Position numbers and translations under genes: made by a program. The notes under the pieces are model-generated. The model searched no databases. It saw only the letters and a list, made by a program, of their open reading frames with translations, and had not been told where the DNA came from. From NCBI RefSeq assembly GCF_030160235.1, contig NZ_BSNY01000021.1:1-64000 (forward strand): a stretch of 64,000 nt of DNA. The letters run 5' to 3'. Below, piece by piece: positions 18,712-27,443 of the stretch (position 1 is the stretch's first letter; each line of letters starts with the position of its first letter). The stretch comes from Mesorhizobium huakuii. Lineage in GTDB: Bacteria; Pseudomonadota; Alphaproteobacteria; Rhizobiales; Rhizobiaceae.

Positions 18712-20459
18712 CATCACCGGCCGAAAGCCAGCACGGCTCCGAGCAACGGACCGGTGTCCCCGGCGATGTCGATGTCGTCATCCTCGGTGCCGGCATCAAT
18801 GGGGCCGGCCTGTTTCGCGATCTCAGCGCGCAGGGCGTCAGTTGCTGCATCGTCGACAAGGCGGATTTCGGCTCCGGCACCAGTGCAGCACCCTCGCGGC
18901 TGATCCATGGCGGGCTGAAATATCTGGAGACCGGCGAATTCGGGCTGGTGGCTCAGTCGACGCTGGAGCGCAACCTGCTGCTCAAGAACGCGCCGCACTA
19001 TGTCAGCCCGCTGCCGACGGTCATCCCGATCTTCTCCTGGGGCAAAGGCATGTGGGCGGCGCTGCGCACGCTGCTGGGCTCGACCAGCGCGCCGCGCAGC
19101 CGTGGCGCGATCCTCATCAAGATCGGCCTGATGATCTATGATTTCTACGGCTCACGGCACCGGGTGATGCCGCGCCACCGGCTCGTCGGGCGCCGTCAGG
19201 CGCTTCGCGACATGCCGGCGCTGACCGGCTCGATTGTCGCCACCGGCACCTACTACGACGCCAAGATCACACATCCCGAAAGGTTGGTGCTCGAGCTGAT
19301 CGCCGATGGGCTGGAGGCCAACTCCAACTCCAGCGCGGCCAACTACACCTCGCTGGTCTCTTCCTCGAACGGCGTTCTGGCCTTCTGGCGACAGAACGGC
19401 GGCGAGTTCTCGCTGCGGCCGAGACTGGTCGTCAACGCCGCCGGCCCATGGATCGACCATGTCAACGCGGCACTCGGCGCGCCGTCCAGGATGATCGGCG
19501 GCACCAAGGGCTCGCACATCCTCCTCAAGCACGATGCGCTGGTGCAAAGCCTGGCCGGTCGCATGCTCTATTTCGAAGCCGATGACGGCCGTATCTGCCT
19601 TGTCTACGACTATCTCGGCAAGGCGCTCGTCGGCTCGACGGATCTCGCGGCCGACAACCCTGATACGGTCCGCTGCGAGCCGGCGGAGATCGATTATCTG
19701 CTGGAAAGCGTGCGCACGCTGTTGCCCGGCATGCGTTTCGAGCGCGACCAGATCGTCTATGCCTATAGCGGCATCAGGCCCCTACCCGCATCCGACGCCG
19801 CCATCCCCGGCCTGATCAGCCGCGATCATTCGGCGCCGGTGGCGGAGCCGGAGCCGTCGCGCCCCTTCCCCATCATCTCGCTGATCGGCGGCAAATGGAC
19901 GACGTTTCGCGGTTTTGCCGAGGAAGTCGCCGACACCGCGCTTCATCGTCTCGGCCGCACCCGCAAGGTGACGACGCGCTCTATGCCGATCGGCGGCGGC
20001 AAGGGCTTTCCGGCCGACACAGCGGCACGATCAAGCTGGCTGGCCAAGGCCGCATCGGCCTCAGGCATCGACGAGGCCCGGCTCGACCTGCTGCTGTCGC
20101 GCTATGGCACCAAGGCACTGCCGATAGCCCGGCACCAGAACGCATCGAGCAATGAAGACCGCTTGCCGGACTCGCATGACTACAGCGTGTCGGAAATCGA
20201 CTACATCGCTCGCAACGAATTCGTCGAACATCTGGCCGACATCGTCATGCGGCGCACGACGCTGGCCATCAGCGGCTCCCTGACGACAAGCGACTTGCAG
20301 CAGATCGCCATGATTGCCGGCCGGGCGCTCGGCTGGAACGCGCAGACGATCGGCGAGGAGATCGATCAAGTTGTCACGCAGCTCAACGGCACCAATTTGA
20401 TGGGACTGCAACCGGAACGCCTGCCGCGAACCACAAGCGATCGCGCCAAACTGGCTTGA
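18708..20459 (+). CDS. FAD-dependent polyol-phosphate dehydrogenase, GlpD-like
   Basis: 583-residue flavoprotein of the glycerol-3-phosphate dehydrogenase family. The FAD dinucleotide-binding motif ILGAGINGAGLFRD is at 25-38; further GlpD hallmarks are SRLIHGGLKYLETGEF, LVNAAGPWIDHVN and the C-terminal ISLIGGKWTTFRGFAE. In the cell it would oxidise a polyol phosphate and pass electrons to quinone at the membrane. With an EryA-like kinase upstream it may act on erythritol phosphate (EryB-like), but glycerol-3-phosphate or another polyol phosphate fits too. It is longer than EryB/GlpD (about 500) through a C-terminal domain. Confidence 0.82.
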   Translation: MTSPAESQHGSEQRTGVPGDVDVVILGAGINGAGLFRDLSAQGVSCCIVDKADFGSGTSAAPSRLIHGGLKYLETGEFGLVAQSTLERNLLLKNAPHYVSPLPTVIPIFSWGKGMWAALRTLLGSTSAPRSRGAILIKIGLMIYDFYGSRHRVMPRHRLVGRRQALRDMPALTGSIVATGTYYDAKITHPERLVLELIADGLEANSNSSAANYTSLVSSSNGVLAFWRQNGGEFSLRPRLVVNAAGPWIDHVNAALGAPSRMIGGTKGSHILLKHDALVQSLAGRMLYFEADDGRICLVYDYLGKALVGSTDLAADNPDTVRCEPAEIDYLLESVRTLLPGMRFERDQIVYAYSGIRPLPASDAAIPGLISRDHSAPVAEPEPSRPFPIISLIGGKWTTFRGFAEEVADTALHRLGRTRKVTTRSMPIGGGKGFPADTAARSSWLAKAASASGIDEARLDLLLSRYGTKALPIARHQNASSNEDRLPDSHDYSVSEIDYIARNEFVEHLADIVMRRTTLAISGSLTTSDLQQIAMIAGRALGWNAQTIGEEIDQVVTQLNGTNLMGLQPERLPRTTSDRAKLA

Positions 20460-20513
20460 GCGCGGCACAGCCTCCTCGCCGAGGTGAAAGCAAGCGTATC
20501 ACAACGCCTGTGA

Positions 20514-20546
20514 GATATTATTGATTTTAAAAAACTCAATAATATC
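20514..20546. repeat. A/T-rich 11-bp inverted repeat
   Basis: GATATTATTGA (20514-20524) and TCAATAATATC (20536-20546) are perfect inverted arms separated by 11 nt containing TTTTAAAAAA. It lies 54 bp after the dehydrogenase stop and 73 bp before the second promoter, in strikingly A/T-rich sequence for this genome. It may be a terminator of the first unit, an operator, or both. Confidence 0.6.
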
Positions 20547-20618
20547 AATTGCGTTGCTCGTTCGGCATCAGCCGATTGGTCACATGAATGTTACGTTATC
20601 GGCAAAGTATCACAGTTA

Positions 20619-20647
20619 TTGACGGTAACTTCACATCGATGTATGGT
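20619..20647 (+). promoter_or_regulatory. Promoter of the ABC transporter operon
   Basis: TTGACG (20619-20624), 17-bp spacer, TATGGT (20642-20647), with TCACA boxes at 20610-20614 and 20631-20635. The 38-bp segment 20610-20647 matches 16210-16247 at 29 positions, including both boxes and the -35. The rest of the 322-bp gap between the dehydrogenase and DUF2291 genes holds the A/T-rich palindrome but no gene. Transcription would run to the transporter genes. Confidence 0.7.
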
Positions 20648-20781
20648 CGATTGCGCTGGAGGAGCGCGTTGCGGGAGGGGTCAATGCACGCGGATCAACC
20701 GCGCAGCGGCTTATGCGGCGCTTCGCGCCAACAGAACGAAATGCCACCTCTCATCGCCGCCACTACACAGGTCGTCACAGC

Positions 20782-21441
20782 ATGAGTTCGCAGCCAGCAA
20801 CCACCAAAATGAACCGGCGAGGATCGCCAGGCGTCCGCTGGGTGGCCGTCGCGATCGCGATCCTGGTGCTGCTCGGCGCAATGATCCTCGACACCAAGAT
20901 CGTCATGATCGGCTCGGCCGAAGACACCCGCAAGGCGGCGTTTTCGCCGGAGGCGTTCGGCAAGGCTGAATTTCCGAACGTGCAATCCGCCGTCGAGCAG
21001 CGCGCCGTCGATGCGCCGACGCTCGCCGCCGCCATCGCCAAGGACAAGGCGGCCGCCGAGAAACAATATGGCGTGCCGGCCAATGTCGGCACCGAATTCT
21101 CGGTCAAGTTCACTGGCGTCGTCGGCGAGGGAAAGTCAGGCATCTACACCGTCAAGGTGGCCGACGTCCCGGACAATCTGGTCATTCGCGTCCAGACCGG
21201 ACCGGCGATCAACGGCACCGACCTGCGCGACGCGACCGGCGCGATCACCTTCGGCCAGTTCACCAACCAGATCGAGTACCAGAATGCGGGCTCGGCCCTG
21301 AACAACGAGATGAAGAAGCAGGTGCTGTCGGCCATCGACAACACCCAGCTCACCGGCAAGACCATCTCGGTCGTCGGTGTGTTCAAGCTGATCAACCCCA
21401 AGGGCTGGCTGGTCGCGCCGGTAAAGCTGAGCGTCCAATGA
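20782..21441 (+). CDS. DUF2291 family membrane-anchored protein
   Basis: 219-residue protein with one N-terminal membrane helix (about 18-36) and a periplasmic domain. The TKIVMIGSAED segment after the helix and the C-terminal NPKGWLVAPVKL are what I recall of DUF2291, which is found next to ribose/polyol-type ABC transporters and has no established role; an accessory to uptake is inferred. The ATG at 20782 is chosen as it places a short basic cytoplasmic tail before the helix. Its stop overlaps the ATPase start by 4 nt. Confidence 0.78.
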   Translation: MSSQPATTKMNRRGSPGVRWVAVAIAILVLLGAMILDTKIVMIGSAEDTRKAAFSPEAFGKAEFPNVQSAVEQRAVDAPTLAAAIAKDKAAAEKQYGVPANVGTEFSVKFTGVVGEGKSGIYTVKVADVPDNLVIRVQTGPAINGTDLRDATGAITFGQFTNQIEYQNAGSALNNEMKKQVLSAIDNTQLTGKTISVVGVFKLINPKGWLVAPVKLSVQ

Positions 21442-23018
21442 ATGCGGCGCCCGAATTCGAACCCGCGCCGGGCGACACCGTGCTTGCGGCCCGCCACATC
21501 GTAAAGACCTATGGCGGCACGCATGCGCTGAAGGGCGTCAATTTCGACATACGCCGCGGCAAGGTCACCACGCTGTTCGGCGAAAACGGCGCCGGCAAGT
21601 CGACATTGATGAAGATCCTCTCCGGCGTGACGACACCGACATCGGGAAGCATCGAGCTCGACGGTCAGTCCGTTACCTTCTCCTCTGCCTCCGACGCCCG
21701 CGACCGCGGCATCTCGATCATCCATCAGGAGCTCAGCCTCGCGCCCAATCTGAGCGTGCGCGACAACATCTTCATGGGCCGGGAGATACGCGGCGCGACC
21801 GGCGTCGATTTCGCCGAGGAAGCCCGCCAGACCCGGCTGCTGATGGCCGACCTCGAGGAAGACATCGATCCGCTGACGCTTGTCCAGGACCTGCGCCTGG
21901 GGCAGCAGCAGATCGTCGAGATCGCCCGCGCGCTCTCGGTGGATTCACGCATCCTGATCATGGATGAGCCGACCTCCGCGCTGAGCGCGACCGAGGTGGA
22001 GGTGCTGTTCAGGGTCATCCGCGACCTCACGGCCCGCGGCGTCTCGATCGTCTATATCTCGCACCACCTCGAGGAGGCGTTGCAGATCACCGACTACGCC
22101 GTGGTGTTGAGGGACGGCGCGATCACCGCGACGGCGAACGCCAGGCACATCAACCTCGAATGGATCGTCCGCAACATGGTCGGCGAGAACTTCGACCTGG
22201 GCTCGCCGCCCACCGGTTATGCCTTCGGCGAGGTCGCCTTGTCGGTCGAGGACGTCAGCGTCGCCGATGCCTCGAGCTCGGAACGCTCCGTGGTCGACAG
22301 GCTTTCGCTCGATGTGCGCAGCGGCGAGATCGTCTGCATCTACGGGCTGATGGGCGCCGGGCGTACCGAATTGCTGGAATGCATCGCCGGGCGCCTGCAG
22401 CCATCGGGCGGACGCATCCTGCTCGACGGCAAAGACATCTCCCGCTTCAGCATCGCCGAGCGCATCGCCAGAGGGCTCGTCCTGGTGCCGGAGGACCGAC
22501 AGCGCGACGGCCTGGTTCAGACGATGTCTGTCGGCGCCAACCTGTCGCTCGCCAGCATCGGCGCATTCGTCAGGGGAATGCTGTTGTCGCGCTCGCAGGA
22601 GCGGTCGCTGGTCGAAGCCTCCATCCGCGACGTGCACGTCAAGACCGCGGGCGGCAGCGCGCCCATCGGCTCGTTGTCCGGCGGCAACCAGCAGAAGGTC
22701 GTCATCGGCAAGATGCTGACCACCAATCCCAAGGTCATGCTGCTGGACGAGCCGAGCCGCGGCATCGACATCGGCGCCAAGGCCGAGGTGTTCCGGCTGC
22801 TCAGCGAGCGGGCGGCGCGCGGGCTCGCCGTCGTCTTCTCGACCTCGGAAGTCGCCGAATGCCTGAGCATCGCGCACCGGATCATCGTCATGCATCGCGG
22901 CAGGATCTCGGCCGAATTCACCGCCGATGCCACGAAGGAAGAGATCATGGCCGCTTCGGGCGAAGCCGTGGTCTCCGACCATGAAGAACACAGGAGCCAC
23001 CACCGTGACCGACGCTAG
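21438..23018 (+). CDS. Sugar/polyol ABC transporter ATPase (RbsA type)
   Basis: 526-residue ATPase with two nucleotide-binding domains in one chain, typical of class-2 sugar importers. First domain: Walker A GENGAGKST at 48-56, signature LRLGQQQ, Walker B ILIMDEPTSAL. Second domain: degenerate Walker A GLMGAGRTE, intact signature LSGGNQQKV and Walker B VMLLDEPSRGID. The asymmetry between halves is usual in the RbsA family. It is coupled to DUF2291 upstream and overlaps the permease start, in a four-gene transport operon under its own promoter. Confidence 0.93.
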   Translation: MNAAPEFEPAPGDTVLAARHIVKTYGGTHALKGVNFDIRRGKVTTLFGENGAGKSTLMKILSGVTTPTSGSIELDGQSVTFSSASDARDRGISIIHQELSLAPNLSVRDNIFMGREIRGATGVDFAEEARQTRLLMADLEEDIDPLTLVQDLRLGQQQIVEIARALSVDSRILIMDEPTSALSATEVEVLFRVIRDLTARGVSIVYISHHLEEALQITDYAVVLRDGAITATANARHINLEWIVRNMVGENFDLGSPPTGYAFGEVALSVEDVSVADASSSERSVVDRLSLDVRSGEIVCIYGLMGAGRTELLECIAGRLQPSGGRILLDGKDISRFSIAERIARGLVLVPEDRQRDGLVQTMSVGANLSLASIGAFVRGMLLSRSQERSLVEASIRDVHVKTAGGSAPIGSLSGGNQQKVVIGKMLTTNPKVMLLDEPSRGIDIGAKAEVFRLLSERAARGLAVVFSTSEVAECLSIAHRIIVMHRGRISAEFTADATKEEIMAASGEAVVSDHEEHRSHHRDRR

Positions 23019-24135
23019 CCCCGATCGCAGCCGCTCCCCGAGGGTTTCGGCCGACGGCTTCAGCCTGGCCAAGCTTTTGCTGGAGGGCCGCGCCTTCTTC
23101 GCGCTGATCGCCATCATCGTCGTCTTCTCGTTCCTGTCTCCCTATTATCTCTCGGTCGGCAATTTCCTGACCATGGCCTCGCATGTCGCCATCTTCGGCA
23201 TACTGGCGGTCGGCATGCTGCTGGTCATACTCAATGGCGGCATCGACCTGTCGGTCGGCTCGACGCTGGGCTTCTCCGGCGTGATCGCCGGCTTCCTGAT
23301 GCAGGGCGTGCAGCTGACCTCGTTCGGCGTCATCCTCTACCCGCCGGTCTGGGTCGTCGCGGTGCTGGTCTGCGTGCTCGGCGCGCTGGTCGGCCTGGTC
23401 AACGGCGTCCTCATCGCCTGGCTGAAGGTGCCCGCCTTCGTCGCCACCCTCGGCATGCTCTACGTCGTGCGCGGCGCGGCCCTGCTGATGACCAACGGCC
23501 TGACCTACAACGATCTCGGCGGCAAGCCGCAGCTCGGCAACACCGGCTTCGAATGGATGGGCTTCAACCGCCTGCTCGACATCCCGATCGGCGTGCTGGT
23601 GATGGCGGTGATCGCCATCATCGGCAGCATCATCCTCAACCGCACCGCCTTCGGCCGCTGGCTCTATGCTTCCGGCGGCAACGAACGCGCCGCCGAACTC
23701 TCCGGCGTGCCGGTCAAGCAGGTGCAGGTCTCGGTCTATATGCTCTCGGGCATCTGCGCCGCCGTGGCCGGCCTGATCCTGTCTTCCGAGCTGACTTCGG
23801 CGGGTCCGACCGCCGGCACCTCTTATGAGCTTACGGCAATTGCCGCCGTCGTCATCGGCGGTGCCGCGCTCACCGGTGGCCGGGGCAACATCCGCGGTAC
23901 GCTGGTTGGCGCCTTCGTTATCGGCTTCCTGTCCGATGGCCTCGTGATCATCGGGGTCTCCGCATATTGGCAGACAGTGTTCACCGGCGCGGTCATCGTG
24001 TTGGCGGTGCTGCTCAACGCCATCCAGTATCGCCGCCGCGTCAAGCTTCCGAGCCCGGCCGGCGGCTCGCCCACTTCTCCACAAAAGGACAAGGCCACAA
24101 CGGCCGATCCCGCCCTCGAGAAGACCGCCGGTTGA
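23005..24135 (+). CDS. Sugar/polyol ABC transporter permease (RbsC type)
   Basis: 376-residue inner-membrane permease with about ten hydrophobic helices; GGIDLSVGSTLGFSGVIAG is the BPD_transp_2 signature region, and AVVIGGAALTGGRGNIRGTLVGA is the conserved C-terminal motif. The start is taken as GTG 23005 because AGGAG lies 8 nt upstream (22992-22996); an in-frame ATG at 22981 would add eight residues. It overlaps the ATPase gene by 14 nt. The last 30 residues are polar and cytoplasmic. It carries the substrate delivered by the binding protein encoded next. Confidence 0.9.
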   Translation: MTDASPDRSRSPRVSADGFSLAKLLLEGRAFFALIAIIVVFSFLSPYYLSVGNFLTMASHVAIFGILAVGMLLVILNGGIDLSVGSTLGFSGVIAGFLMQGVQLTSFGVILYPPVWVVAVLVCVLGALVGLVNGVLIAWLKVPAFVATLGMLYVVRGAALLMTNGLTYNDLGGKPQLGNTGFEWMGFNRLLDIPIGVLVMAVIAIIGSIILNRTAFGRWLYASGGNERAAELSGVPVKQVQVSVYMLSGICAAVAGLILSSELTSAGPTAGTSYELTAIAAVVIGGAALTGGRGNIRGTLVGAFVIGFLSDGLVIIGVSAYWQTVFTGAVIVLAVLLNAIQYRRRVKLPSPAGGSPTSPQKDKATTADPALEKTAG

Positions 24136-24167
24136 CCGGCGCGATTGCTAACCAAAGGAGGAACTCT

Positions 24168-25121
24168 ATGTATCGCAGTGCCAGAATTCTGATGCTCTCG
24201 GCCTTCGCCCTGGCCGCACCGATCGTCGCGGCAAGCGCGGCGTCGGCCGGCGGCCTCATCTCGATCATCGTCATCGATCCCGCCAACCCCTACTGGCTTA
24301 CCGAAGGCAATGTCGCCAAGGCGGAAGCCGAGAAACTCGGCTACACCGCGACCGTCGGTGCCTCCAAGGCCGACACCAACACCGAGAGCAAGCTGATCGA
24401 CACGGCGATCACCAACAAGTCCGTGGCCATCATCCTTGACCCGGCTGACGCCAGCGGCTCGATCGGCGCGGTGAAGAAGGCGATCGCCGCCAACATCCCG
24501 GTCTTCCTCGTCAATGCCGAGATCAACCAGGAGGGCCTCGCCAAGGCGCAGCTCGTCTCGAACAACGCCCAGGGCGCCGCACTCGGCGGCCAGCAATGGG
24601 TGACGGCCATCGGCGAGAAGGGCAACTATGTCGAGCTGCTCGGCGCCCCCTCCGACAACAACGCCGCGACACGGTCGAACGGCTACGAGACCGTGATCAG
24701 CCAGTATCCCGACCTCAAGAAGGTCGGCTCGGAAGTCGCCAACTGGGACCGCACGCAGGGCCACGACAAGATGCAAAGCCTGCTGCAGGCCCATCCCGAC
24801 ATCATCGGCGTGACCAGCGGCAATGACGAGATGGCGCTTGGCGCGATCGCAGCGCTGAAGGAAGCCGGAAAGCTGTCGAGCATCAAGGTCGGCGGCTTCG
24901 ACGGCTCTCCGGACGCCGTCGCCGCCATCAAGGCCGGCGACCTGCAATTCACCGTGCTGCAGCCGGTGGCCGTCTACTCGGCGAAGGCCGTGCAGCAGGC
25001 GGACTCCTTCATCAAGACCGGCAAGACCGGTGCTGCCACCGAGAAGCAGCTGTTCGACTGCCTGCTCATCACCAAGGACAATGTCGACAAGTACACGGCT
25101 CCGTTCACGCTCTCGGAGTAA
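24168..25121 (+). CDS. Sugar/polyol ABC transporter binding protein
   Basis: 317-residue periplasmic binding protein of the ribose-type family (Peripla_BP_4). Signal peptide at about 1-27 (ASAASA-GG). The mature protein starts ISIIVIDPANPYWLTEGNVAKAEAE, a typical first strand with aromatic ligand contact, and has the hinge regions ILDPADASGSIGAVKKA and TSGNDEMALGAIAALKEAG. An AAAGGAGG Shine-Dalgarno at 24154-24161 is the strongest in the operon, fitting the high level needed for a binding protein. Ligand likely the polyol handled by the upstream kinase and dehydrogenase (inference from co-regulation). Confidence 0.92.
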   Translation: MYRSARILMLSAFALAAPIVAASAASAGGLISIIVIDPANPYWLTEGNVAKAEAEKLGYTATVGASKADTNTESKLIDTAITNKSVAIILDPADASGSIGAVKKAIAANIPVFLVNAEINQEGLAKAQLVSNNAQGAALGGQQWVTAIGEKGNYVELLGAPSDNNAATRSNGYETVISQYPDLKKVGSEVANWDRTQGHDKMQSLLQAHPDIIGVTSGNDEMALGAIAALKEAGKLSSIKVGGFDGSPDAVAAIKAGDLQFTVLQPVAVYSAKAVQQADSFIKTGKTGAATEKQLFDCLLITKDNVDKYTAPFTLSE

Positions 25122-25131
25122 GAAAACCGAC

Positions 25132-25157
25132 GAGGGGTGGCCTTTCGGTCGCCCCTC
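25132..25157 (+). terminator. Terminator-like hairpin after the transporter operon
   Basis: GAGGGGTGGCC (25132-25142), loop TTTC, GGTCGCCCCTC (25147-25157) form an 11-bp stem with two G-T pairs, followed by a short pyrimidine-rich stretch. It begins 10 nt after the binding-protein stop and precedes the convergent ModE-like gene. Confidence 0.65.
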
Positions 25158-25176
25158 TCCTGTTCCCGCCGATCAC

Positions 25177-25518
25177 TCAGCCCGCATCGATCTCCGCCTG
25201 CAGTGCATCCATATGCGTCGCAGCCGCCGCCGTGGCCGCGCGCTCGATGGCGCGGAAACGGCTGACCACGGCAAGGCCGATGGCCGTCAGCTGCGCGCCG
25301 CCGCCCTTGCGGCCTCCGGTCTGCGCGGCGACCAGCGGCTTGCCGAAAACCCGGTTCATGTCCTCGACCAGATCCCAGGCGTGCTTGTAGGACATCTCCA
25401 TGCCGCGCGCGGCGGCCGAGATCGAGCCGAAGGTGGCGATCTGCTCCAAAAGCTCGATCTTGCCCGGACCGATCCGCCCGTCGGGATCGAGATTTATCCG
25501 CAAGCTCAGCGATGGCAT
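25177..25518 (-). CDS. ModE-like winged-helix regulator without molybdate domain
   Basis: 113-residue protein matching only the N-terminal DNA-binding half of ModE: LRINLDPDGRIGPGKIELLEQIATFGSISAAARGMEMSYKHAWDLVEDMNRVFGKPL. The two C-terminal Mop/TOBE repeats that sense molybdate in E. coli ModE (262 residues) are absent. Rhizobia often have such short forms. It lies just downstream of modABC on the same strand with a 91-bp gap. A separate small Mop protein is encoded at the other end of the cluster; whether it supplies sensing is speculation. Confidence 0.8.
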   Translation of the reverse strand: MPSLSLRINLDPDGRIGPGKIELLEQIATFGSISAAARGMEMSYKHAWDLVEDMNRVFGKPLVAAQTGGRKGGGAQLTAIGLAVVSRFRAIERAATAAAATHMDALQAEIDAG

Positions 25519-25570
25519 CTTTGCTCCTCCGCGGTCACCGGGACTCCTGCCGAAGCCACTTCGGCGATAC

Positions 25571-25593
25571 CGTTATTCCAAAACAATATAGCG
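25571..25593. promoter_or_regulatory. Candidate Mo-box before the ModE-like gene
   Basis: CGTTAT (25571-25576) and ATAGCG (25588-25593) form an imperfect inverted repeat across A/T-rich sequence, about 53-75 bp upstream of the ModE-like start. It resembles ModE half-sites of the CGNTATAT type, with one mismatch between arms. Weak evidence. Confidence 0.3.
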
Positions 25594-25609
25594 GCGATCG
25601 CCGCTCCTG

Positions 25610-26722
25610 TCAGCCGTCGACCTCGACCGGCAGGCCAGCGCCGGTGTTGGCCCGGTCGAAACTCACCGTCTTGATCACAGCAAAAACCTTGCCGCCGAGC
25701 CGCAGTTTCAACGCCTGCCGCGACTGTTCGGTGATGCGGGCGAGAACCGTTGCGCCATTGCAATCGATGTCGACCTCGACCGCCGGCCCCTCGCCCGGAC
25801 GGATCGCGACGACCGTGCCGGGCAAGATGTTGAGCGCGCTGAGGCCCGTGGGTTTCTCCGTGGCGATCATCACATCACGGGCACGAATGCGGATACGCAC
25901 CGGAGCGCCGGTCTTCAATTCAAGACGCGGCACGCGGATTTCGCCGGCGGCCGAGCCGAGCACGGTCATGCCGAAAGCCTCATCGTGGCGCAGCACCTTG
26001 GCGTCCAGCACGGCACCGCCCTCGCCGCGCTCCTCCGACGGCAGCAGGTCGAGTCTTTGCATCACCGCCTCGGTCGGGCCGCTCGCAACGACCTTGCCTT
26101 GCGCCAGCATCACCACGTCGCTCGCCAGCCGCGCCACCTCGGCGACTGAATGGCTGACATAGACGATTGGGATCTTCGTCTCGTCGCGCAGCCGTTCGAT
26201 ATAGGGCAGGATCTCGGCCTTGCGCGCCTCGTCGAGCGAGGCCAGCGGCTCGTCCATGAGCAGCAATTTCGGACTGGCGAGCAGCGCCCGTCCTATCGCA
26301 ACGCGCTGCTTTTCGCCGCCGGAGAGTTTTGCCGGACGCCGCCCGAGCAGAGGTCCGATGCCGAGCAACTCAACGACGGCATCCATGTCGGCGTAGCGCT
26401 CCCTGGCCGGCGTGAACCAGCGGCCGTAGCGCAGATTGCTGGCCACGCTCATATGTGGAAACAGCCGCGCGTCCTGGAACACCATGCCGATCCGGCGCCT
26501 GTGCTTCGGCACGAAAATACCGGCATCGGTGTCGACCAGCACCCTGCCCTCCACCTCGATGTGGCCGTTATCGGGCCGGATCAGCCCGGCGATCATGTTG
26601 ATGAGCGTGGTCTTGCCCGATCCGGACGGCCCGAACAGCGCCGTCAGCCGCCCGGCGCTCTCGAAGCGTGCCTCGATGGCGAAATCGCCGAGCCGGTGGC
26701 CGATATCGACGCGGACGCTCAT
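25610..26722 (-). CDS. modC: Molybdate ABC transporter ATPase
   Basis: 370-residue ATPase of the molybdate importer. Walker A GPSGSGKTT is at 31-39, the signature LSGGEKQRVAIGRALL in mid-chain, Walker B LLLMDEPLASLDEARK. The C-terminal part (about 295-365) is the Mop/TOBE domain found in ModC, with the segment LSALNILPGTVVAI. It overlaps modB by 4 nt and closes the modABC operon, which runs modA-modB-modC. Energises uptake of molybdate for nitrate reductase, nitrogenase and Moco enzymes. Confidence 0.94.
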   Translation of the reverse strand: MSVRVDIGHRLGDFAIEARFESAGRLTALFGPSGSGKTTLINMIAGLIRPDNGHIEVEGRVLVDTDAGIFVPKHRRRIGMVFQDARLFPHMSVASNLRYGRWFTPARERYADMDAVVELLGIGPLLGRRPAKLSGGEKQRVAIGRALLASPKLLLMDEPLASLDEARKAEILPYIERLRDETKIPIVYVSHSVAEVARLASDVVMLAQGKVVASGPTEAVMQRLDLLPSEERGEGGAVLDAKVLRHDEAFGMTVLGSAAGEIRVPRLELKTGAPVRIRIRARDVMIATEKPTGLSALNILPGTVVAIRPGEGPAVEVDIDCNGATVLARITEQSRQALKLRLGGKVFAVIKTVSFDRANTGAGLPVEVDG

Positions 26723-27423
26723 TCGATGTCCATCCGCCTGCCAACCCGCCGCGCCAGAACTTCCGAGGCGACCAGCGCCGCCATCGAGATGACGATCGAG
26801 ATCAATGTCAGGCGCAGTGCCCCCTCATCGCCGCCGGGCACCTGCGTGAAAGTGTAGATCGCCGAGGGCAGCGTCTGCGTTTCGTTGGGGATGTTGGAGA
26901 CGAAGGTGATGGTGGCGCCGAACTCGCCCATCGCCTTGGCGAAGGCCAGGATGGCGCCGGCGATCAGCCCGGGCAGGATCAGCGGCAGCGTGATGGTGGC
27001 GAACACCCACAAGGGATTGGCGCCAAGCGTGCCCGCCGCCGCCTCCATCTTGCGGTCCACCGCCTCGATCGACAGCCGGATTGCCCGCACCATCAGGGGA
27101 AAGCCCATGACGCCGCAGGCCAGCGCCGCACCGGTCCAGCGGAAAGAGAATACGATGCCGAAATGCTCGGCCAGGAAGGCGCCGGCCGGCCCACGCTTGC
27201 CGAAAGTGAGAAGCAGGAGATACCCCGTCACCACCGGCGGCAGGATCAGCGGCAGATGCACCAGCCCGTTGAGCAGCGTCTTGCCCCAGAACTGTCCACG
27301 GGCCAGCAACAGCGCGATCGCTATGCCCGGTGGCAGGCTGAAGAGCATCGCCACGGTCGCCACCTTGATGGACAGCCGGACCGCATTCCATTCGTCGGGA
27401 GTGAGGTCCAGCAGCCAGGTCAT
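26719..27423 (-). CDS. modB: Molybdate ABC transporter permease
   Basis: 234-residue inner-membrane permease with about five to six helices. The EAA-type cytoplasmic loop reads AAAGTLGANPLWVFATITLPLILPGLIAGAILAFAKAMGEFGATI, the ModB/CysTW coupling motif. The start at 27423 follows modA after about 20 nt, and its stop overlaps modC. Length and topology are normal for ModB. Confidence 0.94.
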   Translation of the reverse strand: MTWLLDLTPDEWNAVRLSIKVATVAMLFSLPPGIAIALLLARGQFWGKTLLNGLVHLPLILPPVVTGYLLLLTFGKRGPAGAFLAEHFGIVFSFRWTGAALACGVMGFPLMVRAIRLSIEAVDRKMEAAAGTLGANPLWVFATITLPLILPGLIAGAILAFAKAMGEFGATITFVSNIPNETQTLPSAIYTFTQVPGGDEGALRLTLISIVISMAALVASEVLARRVGRRMDIE

Positions 27424-27443
27424 ATTGCGCTATCGGGCCCTGT

